Shown: one piece after another, positions 21,088 through 32,690 of the stretch
How the letters are laid out: each line of letters starts with the position of its first letter
Position numbering within the stretch: the stretch's first letter is position 1
NCBI GenBank assembly: GCA_021234155.1
Contig: JAJEKV010000014.1
Span: forward strand, 13,125,836-13,189,835
Direction of reading: 5' to 3'
DNA from: Isoetes taiwanensis
Taxonomy: Eukaryota; Streptophyta; Lycopodiopsida; Isoetales; Isoetaceae
DNA: 64,000 nucleotides
Position numbers and translations under genes: made by a program
Notes under the pieces: model-generated
Database searches by the model: none
The model's input: only the letters and a program-made list of their open reading frames with translations
What the model was told of the DNA's origin: nothing

Positions 21088-22679
21088 TCCTGCAAGATGA
21101 AGAGCATGACGTGAAGATTAAGAGAATACAGATCAAAAAGCCAAATTGTTTTAACATAACCTAAAGGCAGATGCAACTTACAACACAAGGGAACTATTTT
21201 CCACAATTGGTTAGTGTTGTCTGTCTTTTTCCACTTGTAAAGAACAGCTGGTGTGCCATCCTTGATTCCACCATATTTTTTATCCCCTCTGAAAGCATCC
21301 AAATTCATATGTATATTGTCTGCTCTACGGAGAGCCCTGAATCCTTCACCCATGTCTTGACTCTCTGTCCATAATATTTCTTCATCAAGTATTTCAGGAC
21401 GATAATCTTTCAATAAAACCTGTAAAGACTAGTATCAGAATCATTTTGCTCCAAAAGAAAATGACACATTTACAACAGACTCCAGAACCAGATATTTAAA
21501 ATCTAAAAGCCTTATCAAACTGCAAGGCATTGAACTATTATTAGCTGCTGACCATAATCCGATACATGTTTCCAGCTTAAAAGAACCTTGTTGTATAAAG
21601 TGACTGCCAAATTGTTTATTGAGTACAAATATTCCTTGGCAAGATTTAAGCCCATCAAAATCTTTAAAAGCCGCCACAAAGTTCTCCTACATGATAAGTC
21701 TGGCAATACTGACAGCATCCAGTGCTATGAACGTCGTTCTCCAAGACTTTGGAATTGCTACTTATTATTGGCAGACATACACCAACGACTACATTGTGAT
21801 GACATCATGCCTCTGAAGCTGTATGTATTCTCTCATCTCTCAGGTTTGTAAAATTTTAGTAAGACAAAACCAAAATCCTGATTTGACGCACAAAAAGGTT
21901 TTACCTGTTGGAGCTCTTCATTGACATGCTTCAGCGCTTTGCCAGTTGGCTTGTGGATAAGCACAAAGGCAGGAAATCCCTTTTCATCCTTCACCTTTGT
22001 GCTCCATGTCATATCCTTAATCCATTGCTACAAAAGATGCAACAAGAAAATAAGGAAAAGGCGATAACATCAATTAAATCTACAGAAATGTAACCTGAGC
22101 TTCATCTTCAGGATTTGCGCGCATGAGCACAACTCCATCAGGACGGACTCCCAAGCTATAATCTGAATTTCCCTTGCAATACACCCTTACGAGCTGCCCG
22201 GAGAGGGATCGCTGAGGGGTAAGGGATCCGCGGTGAGGAATTTCTTCAGGGGGGTAAGAATTCTGATGCCCAAATGAAGGACTAGCTGGGGGATATAGAC
22301 CACCATGAGAAGAACCACCACCATGATTACTTCCTTCTGATCTGGGATAAATAGATCCACCACCATGGCTACTTCCTTCTGATCTGGGATACAGAGCACC
22401 ATGAATACTTCCGTCATGGTGGTGATGATGGTGATGGTGATGGCTGTCCTCTGAATTATCAACAGGAAAATAACGAGGGGGTTCCGGCGGAGCAAAGGGG
22501 CCTGCTGGTGGCCATGGCTGAGGAGCTCCGTTTGGTGGAGGAAAAGGGGGAGGGGCTCCGTAAGGTGGAGGATAAAAGGGTGGAAAATCTAGAGCTCTCT
22601 CAGATGGAGGAGGAGCATAGACGGGAGGGTAGAACGATGGAGGCGGGTATGCCTGATCGCCATGCCCCTTCTCGTGCAT
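21088..22679 (-). CDS. EULS3: EULS3-like lectin (Euonymus lectin domain protein with Pro/His-rich N-terminus), four exons
   Basis: Coding exons (minus): 22679-22095, 22027-21905, 21419-21182 and 21089-21088, with GT-AG junctions at each border and phases that keep the frame; the TGA spans the last junction. Predicted length is 315 aa, close to EULS3 proteins. Residues 1-100 are Pro/Tyr-rich, then a nine-His run, then two repeats of 'YPRSEGS-x-HGGGS'. The EUL domain fills about residues 163-315: 'VRVYCKGNSDYSLGVRPDG', 'QWIKDMTWSTKVKDEKGFPA', 'EEILWTESQDMGEGFRALRR', 'NLDAFRGDKKYGG', ending 'QLWKIVPLC'. Members of this family bind glycans in cytosol and nucleus, and the Arabidopsis one is linked to ABA and stomatal responses. 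No disabling change was seen. A foldback lies just upstream. A degraded mirror is at about 54270-55600. Confidence 0.87.
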
Positions 22680-22734
22680 TTTTCTTTCTTCTTCTGTTGC
22701 AAATAACGAGAGAGCACTTGTTTAGCCTAAAAGT

Positions 22735-22880
22735 ACTAGGTAATTTCCATCTGGAGGGCTATTAGACCCGGTAAAGTCCTGGCCGCTCGGCCAAACGAGA
22801 CGGCTCGAGTGGCAGAGTTTGGCGGAGCCGCCAAGACTTTACAGGCGTAATGCCTTACTGGTGGAAATTACAGGACATAA
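22735..22880. mobile_element. Foldback (MITE-like) upstream of the EULS3-like gene
   Basis: GTAATTTCCA ... GTAAAGTCCTGG (22740-22783) is inverted as CCAAGACTTTAC ... TGGAAATTAC (22831-22872), giving arms of about 44 bp with some mismatches. The GC-rich centre (GCCGCTCGGCC ... GGCGGAGCCGCC) can also fold. It starts about 55 bp from the start codon, so it lies in the 5' UTR or core promoter. I did not find a convincing target-site duplication. Confidence 0.6.
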
Positions 22881-23983
22881 TAACTGTTTGCTAAAATTAC
22901 GTCCAATATTAATTTGCCACGTGGGACCTTAAAAATTTGTCTTAGTGGCGATGGCGGAGAAGCGATGGCAGACCGTGCTAGGTTTGAGAAGCTGTGGGCA
23001 TTCATCTAAAGTTTCTGAAGAAGAGCTCCGTCATTCTCAGAAAATTTGGAAAGAAGATCTTGCAAGAGGTTTAGTCTCGGAGCCATAACAGATGCAACCG
23101 TGAAGATTAAAGCTTCTGCCAGTATTAACAAGAAATAAACAGATTAAAGCTTAAAGCTTAAAAGAACATCCATCTTCCCCAGATTAAAGCTATTATGCGG
23201 CCATTTACCAAAACCGATTTTGATCTAAAGATATTTCGATGCTCTGGCCCTTCTTTCTATTTCGGTCCTTCTGTGCATGAAAGTATTTCGATCCTTCTGT
23301 GCATTTCTATTTACCATTTACCAAACCTATTGTGGCAGAAGTCCGCTTGTGGCAACGCACAACAAAGAAATATGGCTCTGCACAGCAAGAAACAGGGAAT
23401 AGCGGCGCCGCTCCGCAAAAAATGGAGGAAGTTTTACGCCCTATTATATTAGCCAAAAAATACAGTAATTTTAAGCAAACGGTTATTACGGCATCTGCAT
23501 TCTTGCTTCCTCCGCCCTCCGCCCCAGTTGGTTCGGGAAATATTTTGCATATCCTTGCTAAACTTTTTACACCTCACGAATCAACATGTCCATGATTTTT
23601 TCCAGCCTACACTTTTCTACCTAAACCACAAGTACCCAATGGTTTCCCTTTTCTTTAGCAGGGTTGCCTAACCCGAGGAGCACACTTTGCTGCAATTCTA
23701 GCTATGCCACGTGTTCTGCCACATCAACTTAATTCCATCTCAACCGTTGATCTAAGAATCTTTCCCAGCTCTGTCAAATTCCCAGTGGGGAAGCACTTCT
23801 TTCAAGAATTATTAAATGCGTAAGGTTTTTTGTTTATTGGTTGTAGTTCTACTGTCTGTTTGCTTGGAAATCCTTGTCAACCGCATGTTTAACACTTTAA
23901 ATGAGATGTAGATGAGTTGTGACTGGATAGGGACTTGTAGATAAGATGGTAATTTTCGGGAGTTAGAACAGATTAAAGAAAAC
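22881..23983. other. Upstream region of the EULS3-like gene, no gene seen
   Basis: Contains AGATTAAAGCT three times between 23102 and 23194 and short repeats of 'TTCGATCCTTCTGTGCAT' type near 23235-23310. Open frames here do not resemble proteins I know. The hAT element begins at 23984. Confidence 0.45.
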
Positions 23984-23995
23984 CAGGGTTCAAAA
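23984..23995. repeat. Left terminal inverted repeat of the hAT element
   Basis: CAGGGTTCAAAA; pairs with 38706-38718 read in reverse (CAGGGTTCGAAAA), one insertion or mismatch. It is preceded by the duplication aagaaaac. Confidence 0.85.
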
Positions 23996-24199
23996 TTTTA
24001 TGAAAAATGAGGTAAACAAAAATCCTTTTAGTTTTAAAATAAATAGTTCATCTCAAATTTCAGCAGAACATGTTCAATCCGATACAAAAGTAGTAGGACA
24101 AAGTCCAATTTCTTTAAAACAAAAAGTTCCCGGTAAAATAATGAGTTTTTATAAAGAAAAAACGCAATGTTTTAACGAAGCAAAAACTCTCATAAACAT

Positions 24200-26008
24200 T
24201 TATACAAGAAAGATGGTCCTGCGTAGCATTATGTATTGCCGACTTGACATCTTTTTCCAAATTTCAACACTATCCCCGAAGTCAAAATCAGCACAATCGT
24301 CAGGACCATTTATAGTAACATTCAGCCGTGCATCCAACATTTTGCTTTCCATCCTGTTCGCGAACTTATCTTCTATAGCAGTTCGATGACTAAACACAGT
24401 CTCGCATATGGCATTACTTGCACATTGAACAAGCGCAACCTGTATCAATTTCAGCACATTACTATAAGAGTTAGCGTGTACCTCATTACATGCAATAGCA
24501 GCTCCTAACTCTTCAAGTTTCATGTGTGGCCAATTTGCTTGAACATGCAATTTAAATTCAGCATACTCTCTTCTCAAAGCTTGTCCATCAACCAAAGCTG
24601 AAACAATTTCTTTACTCTTTCCTTTTCCAACTGTTTTTTATGTTCCATAGAATGATATTAAATCAGCCAACTCTTGCTCACCAAACCTTTTGCAACTGTT
24701 AGCACTTTTAGGCATATGCAAAGGAGAAAAACTTCTGAAATTCTTAAGGATAGAGCTATCTTCAAACCTAGATTCCAAGCACTTGCAAATAGCTGATGCA
24801 TAGGCCTTTTGCTTTTGAATGGCATCACCTAAATCAGCCCCGTCTAGATCTCTTTCAATCTTAAAACCTTGATATTCATTTCCATGAATACAACTCCTTA
24901 ATCCTTCCATCTTGCCATTTGGATAGGGAAGTGCCGGCTATCCTCTTGATATGCATTCAAGTCTGGCCCTGGATCAGCAATATAATTTCGCTTGATGGCA
25001 CCTATTTGCGTTCTCACAATACTTTCTACACATGTCACATCAACTGCTTTGGCTTGGAAAACTTTACTCAATATAGAAAGGCCACCAAGAATATCACCAA
25101 GAAAATGTAATAGATAAATAAACTTAAAGTTTGTCACCTGCTTAAACACTTCATATGATTCAAGCTCCGTGTATCTTAGAACAACAGCAAAGTCTTCACA
25201 TAGTTTACTTACGGCATTATGCCTGCTTAACCATCTCGTGGCATTGATGTGTTCAAGACGTAATACATTGCAAGCCATTTCCTGAAGTAACTCTTGGAAC
25301 TTCTCTAGCCTTTGGCTGCTATGAGAAAAATGAGATGCAGTGCCATTCACAGTAGCATCAATTTCTAGTGCCCAATCCATTCCATCATACTTCTAGCATC
25401 TGCAATTGCTAAATTTGCTCTATGAGCAATACAATATAAAGAAGTCAGGAATGGAAAACTCTTCTTCAACCGTGCAGCCACGCCATTTTTATGACCTGTC
25501 ATAACGGAAGCACCATCTAATCCAAATCCCATATCCAAATCAGCCCCACATAGATATTCAATTATGGATTTATACAAAGTGGCTGCATCAGCATCATGCA
25601 CTCTTAACAACCCCAAGAAAGTGCGATGGCACTCACCATGCTCGATGTAGGAGACACATAACACAATATGTTGCTGACTCGCAATGTCAGTGGACTCATC
25701 AACTGATATACCAAAGAAAGGACTTGCTTTGATCTTCTTCAATAAAGTTTGATGTATATTCACATTGATACATAAAACAAATTCTCTACATGCTTGGTCA
25801 TTCTGATACATGGTTTTTGTAATAGATGGACACTCAGCCACTTGAAGAAGTCTGATCATGTAAGGAAAATCCAGCATTGACAAATTCCTTCGTGCTACTG
25901 TGTAAGCAGTTCTAAACAAGTTGAGAACAACGCCATCAATGCTGCCATGCATCTTTTGAATAGCAGCCACTATTTGCTTGTCCTTCTTAGCCACGTTTTC
26001 ATGCCGCT
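24200..26008 (-). pseudogene. hAT transposase / zinc-finger 862-like protein, C-terminal part
   Basis: The frame enters from the gypsy breakpoint ('HENVAKKDKQIVAAIQK') and shows, in order, the DUF4371-like nuclease fold with 'FFGISVDESTDIASQQHIVL' (first Asp region), 'DMGFGLDGASVMTGHKNGVA' and 'LYCIAHRANLAIADA'. After a one-base slip near 25378 come 'ATRWLSRHNAVSKL' and 'LHFLGDILGGLSILSK'. After a second slip near 24905 come 'GNEYQGFKIERDLDGAD' and, in a further frame, the hAT C-terminal dimerisation region 'VQCASNAICETVFSHRTAIE'. Three frame changes make it inactive as read. The N-terminus lies at 37402-37874, beyond the gypsy element. Similar proteins occur as hAT transposases and as domesticated genes; the terminal repeats here argue for the transposon. 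Confidence 0.85.
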
Positions 26009-28472
26009 TGTTAGCCTAAAACCTGGAATTTTAGTCTAACCTCAAGGGAGCTCAAACAAATTGGTTAGGACCTCCAGATCACTTAGGGTGATCAATCCTC
26101 AACATATGAAGCGAGAAAAATCATTTTGAAATAATGGTTTCTTCAAAATCACTAGAGTCCCTGAAACTGAAAAAACTGTCAGAGCAAAAATTGGTTTTGC
26201 AGACACACCTTGTGAGATTTTCGAGATGTGATTGGTGGTATAGATTACCAACAAGCAGGGGAAACTGATGGTGAAGATTTGACTTGATTTGAATAGGGGA
26301 AGGCTGAGAAAATCTAGGTCAAAGTCGGGTCAAAAAGTTGGCCAGTGCCAAAACAGAGAGCCAAATTTTGCAGATGGAGCTTGATAAGGAATTTTGAGTT
26401 GGGATCTGTGCAGGCAACTTCAGAATAGCCCCTAGATCACGTGCATAGGGTTTAAATAGCAAAAGATATTTTAGTTTTTCTCTGTAAGTAGCCAAAGCCT
26501 CGAGAAAAGCATAACCACTGTAACAGTCATGGAAGAGAAGTTCTTTTATATGTTTTCTTTGAATGTATAGGTTTCTAATGTTTTTGTGAAGATGGAATGC
26601 AACTTCCTAAAGAGAATATAACTTGGAATAAATATTTTTGGCTTAGCTTTTTTAGTTTTAGCTTTAAAAGAACAATGCAGAATTACCAAAGATGAATGTA
26701 TAATGATGACAATAATTTTCCAGGCAAAGACTATGCATTATCATAATATAATAATGTAATACAAAAATTTAATAGTGTCAACCGGGCATTACCAAAGCTT
26801 AGAATATAATAGTGCTTGAGGGCTTAATTCAGTGTCATGCGAGCCTCTAGAGAATCTCGGATCTACCAATGAAGCTAAATGAAATGATTATTTGAGTTGT
26901 AATGAAGTGCCTCGATGTCGAACTAGTCACAGGGGACGGATCATTCAATTTCGAAAGCGTAAGCGAGCAAAATCACGAGTAGAGCATATCAAGATAATAG
27001 CGGTGCGCCAAGATCACGAGAGGTCTATCTCTGAGGGGACGTGCCGATTTGATCTGTAATGCTGGTTTAAGAACTGTTCTTCCCACAAAACTAGCTCGGC
27101 CGAGTGATTTAAGGCCAAATTTGAGCAATTTCTCACGGATCAAGTGCCACAGAGGGTCCCCAAGGTCTCGGAAAAGGTTGGGGAGTTGATCTCGGGAGAA
27201 AATTGGCGGATTCAATCAAATTATGGCGCGAATTGGCGAATTTAGCGGCTTCCCTATTTTCTAGGGTTAAAATTCGAAAATTTTCGAATGTGATATATCC
27301 CACAAACAAAAAGCGAGTCCGCAGCTTACGTATATAAGGAATAGTGTTGACCCCACTATTAAATTTACGTGCCACTTGAGAGGGACACCCGGCTCGTGTT
27401 CCGCCCCCCCGCCGCCCCACGCCGCGTGGAAAAATTGGGGGGTGACACGGAACTATGAGAAATAGGCCGAGGGGTAGATAGGCTAGAATAGGTTTTTTTT
27501 TTTTATTTTTTTTGGCACGCATCCCAAGAATCCAATTTTGAGGCCTTCCCAAGGGTTTTTCAAATTTAAAAGGCCAAGTTAGCTCTTTTTGCCAAGCTTT
27601 CCATCTAGAGAAGGTTTTCAGGTCAAACCTGAAACATTTGAATTTTTGTCCATTTTGACCCATGGTCAATGAATATTACAACATAGGGATGGTGAAAAAG
27701 TCATGGGAATAAGATGGAAAAAGGGTGTAAACAGGCTATACTAGGGTTTAGGAAGATGAAATGAGAATGAAAAAAGAGTTTTTCTTGCCTTTGAAGTTTT
27801 TCAAGATCATTAGGGGGCAATTCTCAATTGAAGGTAGGATCAAATAAAAAATGGGTAGTGAAATGATGGGAAAAGGTCTCGAGAAGTGGAAAAAATGGTG
27901 AAAGAAAGGTTATAAAAAGGTTCATAGGACATAAAAAGGTGGATATGGAATGAAGACAAGATGGGTACCTCAGTAGCACTTGATTTCATCTCAGATTGTC
28001 TCTAATGCTCAAATCATACCTCATAGTGAAGACGCGTTTGCTCAAAGCCTAAGGGTCTTCCAAACTTCTATAAGGGTCTTCCAAACTTCAAGGCTAGAAT
28101 AAGAGCACGTTTCATTTCCAAGATGGCATCCTTATGTGTGTGACTTCAAACTACTAATGAAACTCAAGCAAGCTTCATAAGGTTGAGCTTTGGTAAAACA
28201 TCTTGTGCTTCCTTGATAATCTTGCTATAGCCTTTGCACGGTCTTCAAATCAAAGGAAAATGTTAAACAAATGGGAATGTGTCTAAAGGTGTTTTACCTC
28301 AAGGAAAAGATTAGGCTATAAAAGGAGATCCCCAATGCCTTCCAAACTTGGTCAAATGTCTTCCAAACTCTAATGGGATCACAATAGCTTTGAAACTTTT
28401 CCTTAGAGGAAATATAGATGAAACAAAAGTTTTTGATAATAGATGCTAGTCCATGTTGCGAAATGGGCAACA
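26009..28472 (-). repeat. 3' LTR of the gypsy element
   Basis: 2464 bp. Ends TGTTAGCC / GGGCAACA. Contains the single version of the segment that is duplicated in the other LTR (about 26740-27148). The immediately upstream purine tract on the minus strand (TTGAGGAGA, rc of 28473-28481) is short. Confidence 0.9.
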
Positions 28473-29136
28473 TCTCCTCAAAAAGGAAAGAATAGGCTGG
28501 TCCCCTCGGCCCTAACAGATGTAAACTTAGGCGAGGATCTTCAAATCAGTGGTGGTGTGAGAATGATGTAGAGTAATGAAGTGAGTGGTATGAGTGTGAG
28601 ATGAACTCTATGCTATGGTGGAAATGTGGTGCGAGCATTGTAGGGAATGAAAATAAAAAGGATAGAAGGCTGAAATGGAATGTAAAAGGCAACTTATAAG
28701 CGAGATGAAAATGGAGGAGAAAAGAATGAACACTGCATATGACAAGATAAATCAAAGGTTAGCATGAGTGCCAAGCAAGATGTGGAAAATTATATATGGA
28801 TAGCACTCTAGAACTCCAATGGAGAAGCAAGGTCTTATGAAGAATAGGCGGTTTAGAAGGCGGATGAAATGTTTTAACAGATGGTCTGTCATGACAACAT
28901 AGAGCCCATTAATAGGTAATAATCAAAGTCTTCATCTCTTGTGGTCACATTCCTGTGACTAAGCAGAGAAAAAACACAATATTAAACCTCAAAGGAAATA
29001 TGCTAATCAAAAGAAATATTAAAACCTCAGCTTGGAAATTATAAACTAACCTATTCTAAGCTAGAACAAATGCTTATATAGAAGTGAAGAGGCTCAAGCG
29101 GGCATCTTGAGGCCAATATCTTTAAGGTGTTGAATA
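28473..29136 (-). other. 3' untranslated interior of the gypsy element
   Basis: Non-coding stretch between the end of the integrase frame and the 3' LTR. It includes a purine-rich region on the plus strand (28550-28700). No additional gene seen. Confidence 0.55.
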
Positions 29137-29397
29137 TTAATGGGATTTGGCGGTTCTAATCCTGTACCAAGATCGCCAACCTATAAGATGAGCAGACCGG
29201 CATCTCCTAAAATCGATAGGGACCTTCCGGGGATTTTCAAACTTTGAAAGCTTTCCTTCATCTGCGGCATTCCACTTTAAAACTAATTCCATAGGTGCAA
29301 ACTTGTCTTGTAGTTTGTGAGCGACCTTGAAAGGCTGCTTTGCACTCTTAGCCTTCTTCTTGACAAGTTGTAATTCTCGCAACAAACCTTTCTTCAT
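29137..29397 (-). pseudogene. Integrase C-terminal region of the gypsy element
   Basis: Frame with 'LQLVKKKAKSAKQPFKVAHK', 'LVLKWNAADEGKLSKFENPR' and 'VPIDFRRCRSAHLIGWRSW', the SH3-like tail common to plant gypsy integrases. No chromodomain follows, in agreement with a non-chromovirus. Confidence 0.65.
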
Positions 29398-29491
29398 CTA
29401 ATTTTAATGAGAACTTCATACACGTGCTTCAAGGCTTGAGAAAACTCCAACTCGAGCTTGAGTGCCATCCTTAAAGAAGGTATCTCTAACT

Positions 29492-30439
29492 TCATTTGGG
29501 ATAATGACCTCTACTCCATAAACTAAAACTGAAAGGTGAGGCATTAGTAGTTGCTTTAGAAGTAATTCTATGAGCCAAAAGAGCATCATATAATTTCAAG
29601 TGCCAATCCCTTTGGTTTTGGCAAACATTTTTTTCACGCAAAATACCCTTAAGCACTTTGTTAGTAGACTCGGCTTGACCATTTCCTTGAGGATAATAGG
29701 CTGAGCTTTTCACATGCTTGATCTTGAGGCTTGAAACAAGGAAATTAATAACTTCATTAATAAAAGTAGAGCCTCTATCAGTCAAAATTTTAAAAGGAAT
29801 GCCAAACCTAGAGCAAATATTCTCATGCAAAAATCTAGCATGATAGTATGGGCATTTGCTTTCCTTAAAGGTGTCCGCCGACCACTTAGTGAACAGTCTG
29901 TAGAGCCACAACAATGTATTCATCTTTTTGAGGATGGGGGATTGATAGGGCCAACATAGTCCAATCCCCAAACTTGAAATGGACCGGGGAGACAATTCTG
30001 TAAGAAGAGGAGGGGATGCAAGATTCTTTTGCCAAAGATCCGGCATTGATGACAAGTCTTTATAATATCATAACAATCTTTAAATAAATGAGGCCGAAAT
30101 AACCGGACCTCAATATTTTCTTGGCGGTTATTAATTCTGCTGCAAAATGACCACCACAAACACCTTTGTGATTTTCGCGTAAGTACCGAGGCAGACTTCA
30201 TCTTCATCAACACATCTTAAGAGTACACCATCCCTATTTACCTTGCACAAGATGTCACCAACCAAGGAGTAAGTCAAACATTTTAACTTAAACTTGTAAG
30301 CCTGGCTTTTTGAAAATTCAGAGGGTATCTCCTGATACTGAAGGAACCTCCTAATAGGTTGTTGCCAACCTTGAGCTGGTATAGTTGACAAGTCCTGCTC
30401 ATTTACAACAAGGTTAGTCATTTCTTCTTCTTGTATCAA
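29492..30439 (-). pseudogene. Integrase core of the gypsy element
   Basis: Spread over three frames. The HHCC end shows 'CHQCRIFGKR', then 'WGLDYVGPINPP' with the first catalytic Asp at about 29961. After a frame change come 'ILTDRGSTFIN' (second Asp at about 29779) and 'YYPQGNGQAESTNKVLKG' (Glu at about 29671). The spacing is exactly D-35-E. Integrase inserts the cDNA and makes the 5-bp duplication seen at the element ends. The active-site residues survive but the frame is broken at several places. Confidence 0.85.
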
Positions 30440-30717
30440 CTCCTCATGTTCAAAGTAGGCGGTGAGGCAAGTATAAACTTCGGGTTGTTCAATACATGAA
30501 TAACCTTTACCTTTAAATCATAAGATTGAAGCCTACAAGCCCACCTATGAAGCTTAGGTTTTTCTAATTTCTTACCATACAAAAAGGGCATGGGGTTCTG
30601 CTGCATGTAGATAGTGGCTTGGGATTTTTGTAAAAGATGACCCTGTCTCTCTATCAAAAAGATGAGAGCAGCAGCACTCCTTTCTATCTTAGCATACTTC
30701 TCTTGGTTTGAGACCAT
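30436..30717 (-). pseudogene. RT-linked RNase H of the gypsy element
   Basis: Frame with 'EKYAKIERSAAALIFLIERQ', 'QNPMPFLYGKKLEKPKLHRW' and 'RLQSYDLKVKVIHVLNNPK', the conserved RNase H connection of Ty3/gypsy polyproteins (Y-x-x-I-E ... R-W ... L-Q-x-Y-D ... N). The N-terminal part with the first Asp lies in the frame-broken stretch upstream (30718-31088). Confidence 0.75.
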
Positions 30718-31088
30718 TGTTTGCTTGCAAAAGCAATAGGGTGTCTATCTGCAAAATGGCAACTCCAATGAGCCTTTTTTAGTGATAGTTATGTAAACTT
30801 TAAATGGTAATGAAAGGTCCGGAGTTTTTAAAAGTGTAGAATGGCAAATAGCCTCTATGATCTGCAAAAAGCTTTTTCACACTCATCAGTCCAAACAACT
30901 TGAGACCTATATTTGCTTTTCTCTTTTACTAACTTGACCTACTCTAGTCAACTTAGAGATAGGACTAATAAGGTGAGAGAAATTAGGCACATACACTCTT
31001 AAGAAAGAGGTCATTCCCATAAATCCCTTGACTTCTTTAATTGTCCTGGGTGTTTGAAGCTTTTTTAAAGCTATGATCTTCTCTTCAG
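30718..31088 (-). pseudogene. Frame-broken RT thumb / RNase H start
   Basis: Connects the RT and RNase H blocks. Fragments such as 'FLRVYVPNFSHL' are visible near 30990 in a different frame, but no continuous frame exists. Confidence 0.5.
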
Positions 31089-31736
31089 CTACTTGAAGGC
31101 CTTTAGCGAAACCTCATGGCCTAAGAGCTGGCCTTTGGATGCCAAAAAGATGCACTTCTTTGGGTTTAGATTAACTCCAGTTTGTCTGCACAATGTAAAT
31201 ATCCTTGTTAGCTCTGAAATATGATCACTTGTATCAGTGCCTAAGCATAAATCATCAAGATAAACTCTGAATTGCTCAGGAGTCATGTTTGCAAAGGCAA
31301 GTATCCATAGCTCTACGAAAATGTAGCGGGGGCATTCATTAAGCCAAAAGGCATCCTTTTCATTGCATAAGTTCCCCATGGAGTAATGAAGGATGTCTTT
31401 GGCTGATCTTCCTTTTGATGCTAATCGATTAAAACCGGAGAAACCATCCAAAAATGAGTACATAGACTTGCCCGACCAATTGCATAAAGTATTTCTTCCA
31501 AAAAGGCAAAGGGTAACAATCTTTAACTTGGTAGCTTTATTTAGATCTCTATAATCCACACATATTCTTAGAGAACCATTCTTTTTAGAAGCGGCACAAT
31601 ACAAGAAACCCAAGAAGGGGTTCACAATGTCAACTATCAAACTGACTCTGCATTTTGAATAATTCTGCTTGATAAGATCTAAAAGTGAGGAATTAATTCT
31701 TCTCAATCTCTGCATGACAGGTTTAGTATCTTCCAC
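31089..31736 (-). pseudogene. Reverse transcriptase of the gypsy element
   Basis: Palm and finger motifs: 'KKNGSLRICVDYRDLNKAT', 'YSFLDGFSGFN' (first catalytic Asp, residue 97 of this frame), and 'FRVYLDDLCLGT' with a Y-L-D-D box (about 31247-31258) where Y-V-D-D or Y-I-D-D is commoner. 'NLNPKKCIF' and 'LLGHEVS' follow as expected. Segments between motifs, especially around residues 105-145, no longer align to the family, so there are compensating frame slips inside this open frame. It is not active. Confidence 0.82.
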
Positions 31737-32091
31737 GAACTTTTATCTCAAACTCACAAATGCTCCTATCGACCCCTTTCAATTCTGAATATTCCCATGC
31801 AAAACATCCACCCAATCTTCAAAGTACTTAATCATTTTACCTTTGCAATCTTCATCATATAGATCTCCCATTTGCAAAGTCACGGACATACCTCCTTTGT
31901 GCACTTCAAGTTCTTTTGTGTGATTCCTCTTGTGCTAGGTTGATGGTCAAGATAGATGAAACGAGAGAGCATCTTCATCTAGGACATCTTCCTTGATAGC
32001 TCCCTCGGAGAGATGCTCTAAGAGTGTTTTCTGCCACAAAGAATCAGCCTCAAAGTTTTTGGACCTTGGAATATGATAAATTTCCCAATGA
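31737..32091 (-). other. Linker between the extra RNase H and RT, degraded
   Basis: No domain recognised. Presumably the connecting part of the polyprotein. Confidence 0.4.
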
Positions 32092-32400
32092 TCAAAAAAA
32101 AGTTAGCAATTCTCGAGCTTGTGTGTTCAGATCCTCCATATCTTGATGTTTTGTTTGGTATTCTCCCAAAATCTGTTTGCAAACAAGTTGTGAGTCTCCA
32201 TAGATAACAATATGGGAAATATTCATGAACCTTGCTTCTGTAGGCCCTGCAATGAGGGCCCTATATTCTGCTGCATTAGAAGAAATATTAGGATGAATTC
32301 TCCCTATTTTAGTCATCACTTAAGATCGCACCCTTGAATAGCAAAAGAAGAAGCAATCCCTAATTTTTAGACATACCTCCATCAAACCAAAGGTAGGCCT
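32092..32400 (-). pseudogene. Additional RNase H-like domain (RVT_3 / archaeal-type) of the gypsy element
   Basis: After 'YLWFDGG' (first Asp, about 32383-32400, in a frame that soon hits a stop) the open frame reads 'NISSNAAEYRALIAGPTEAR' (Glu) and 'IVIYGDSQLVCKQILGEYQT' (second Asp), then 'LNTQARELLTFF'. This is the RVT_3-type RNase H fold found as an extra domain in Tat-lineage elements and in plant cellular RNase H genes. In the Tat and Ogre elements I know, the extra domain lies after the RT-RNase H pair; here it lies between protease and RT. The domain call is strong, the novelty of the order less so. Confidence 0.78.
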
Positions 32401-32690
32401 TGTTTTCTTTTTGGATCAGGGAACTCTACATGAGCAAAGTTGATAACTACGCATTTATATCAACATCTAGACCTAAAGCGTAAACTCCTAACTCTTCTTC
32501 CTGCAAAATATCCACATCTATGAATCTAATGTTAGCGGAAGGGTGGGTTTGGTTTACGGTTTAATGGAAGTTGCTCCATTTGAAATAGTGCAAATACCTT
32601 GAGACCATATAGGCCTAGCATCTCTTTGTTTTCATCCACCTTCTTCCCAATAATAAATCATAGATGTTAGCATGGTTAACATTCTCAAAA
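32401..32690 (-). other. Degraded polyprotein stretch
   Basis: Lies between the protease and the extra RNase H. No recognisable motif and no continuous frame. Confidence 0.4.

Noticed and set aside
22187-22495. A 102-codon frame overlapping the lectin gene
   Set aside because: A shadow of the lectin exon in another frame, made of repeats of the Gly/His-coding sequence.
27133-27669. A 178-codon minus-strand frame in the gypsy LTR
   Set aside because: It lies within the 3' LTR, is broken in the 5' LTR copy, and crosses a homopolymer tract; it is an LTR shadow frame.
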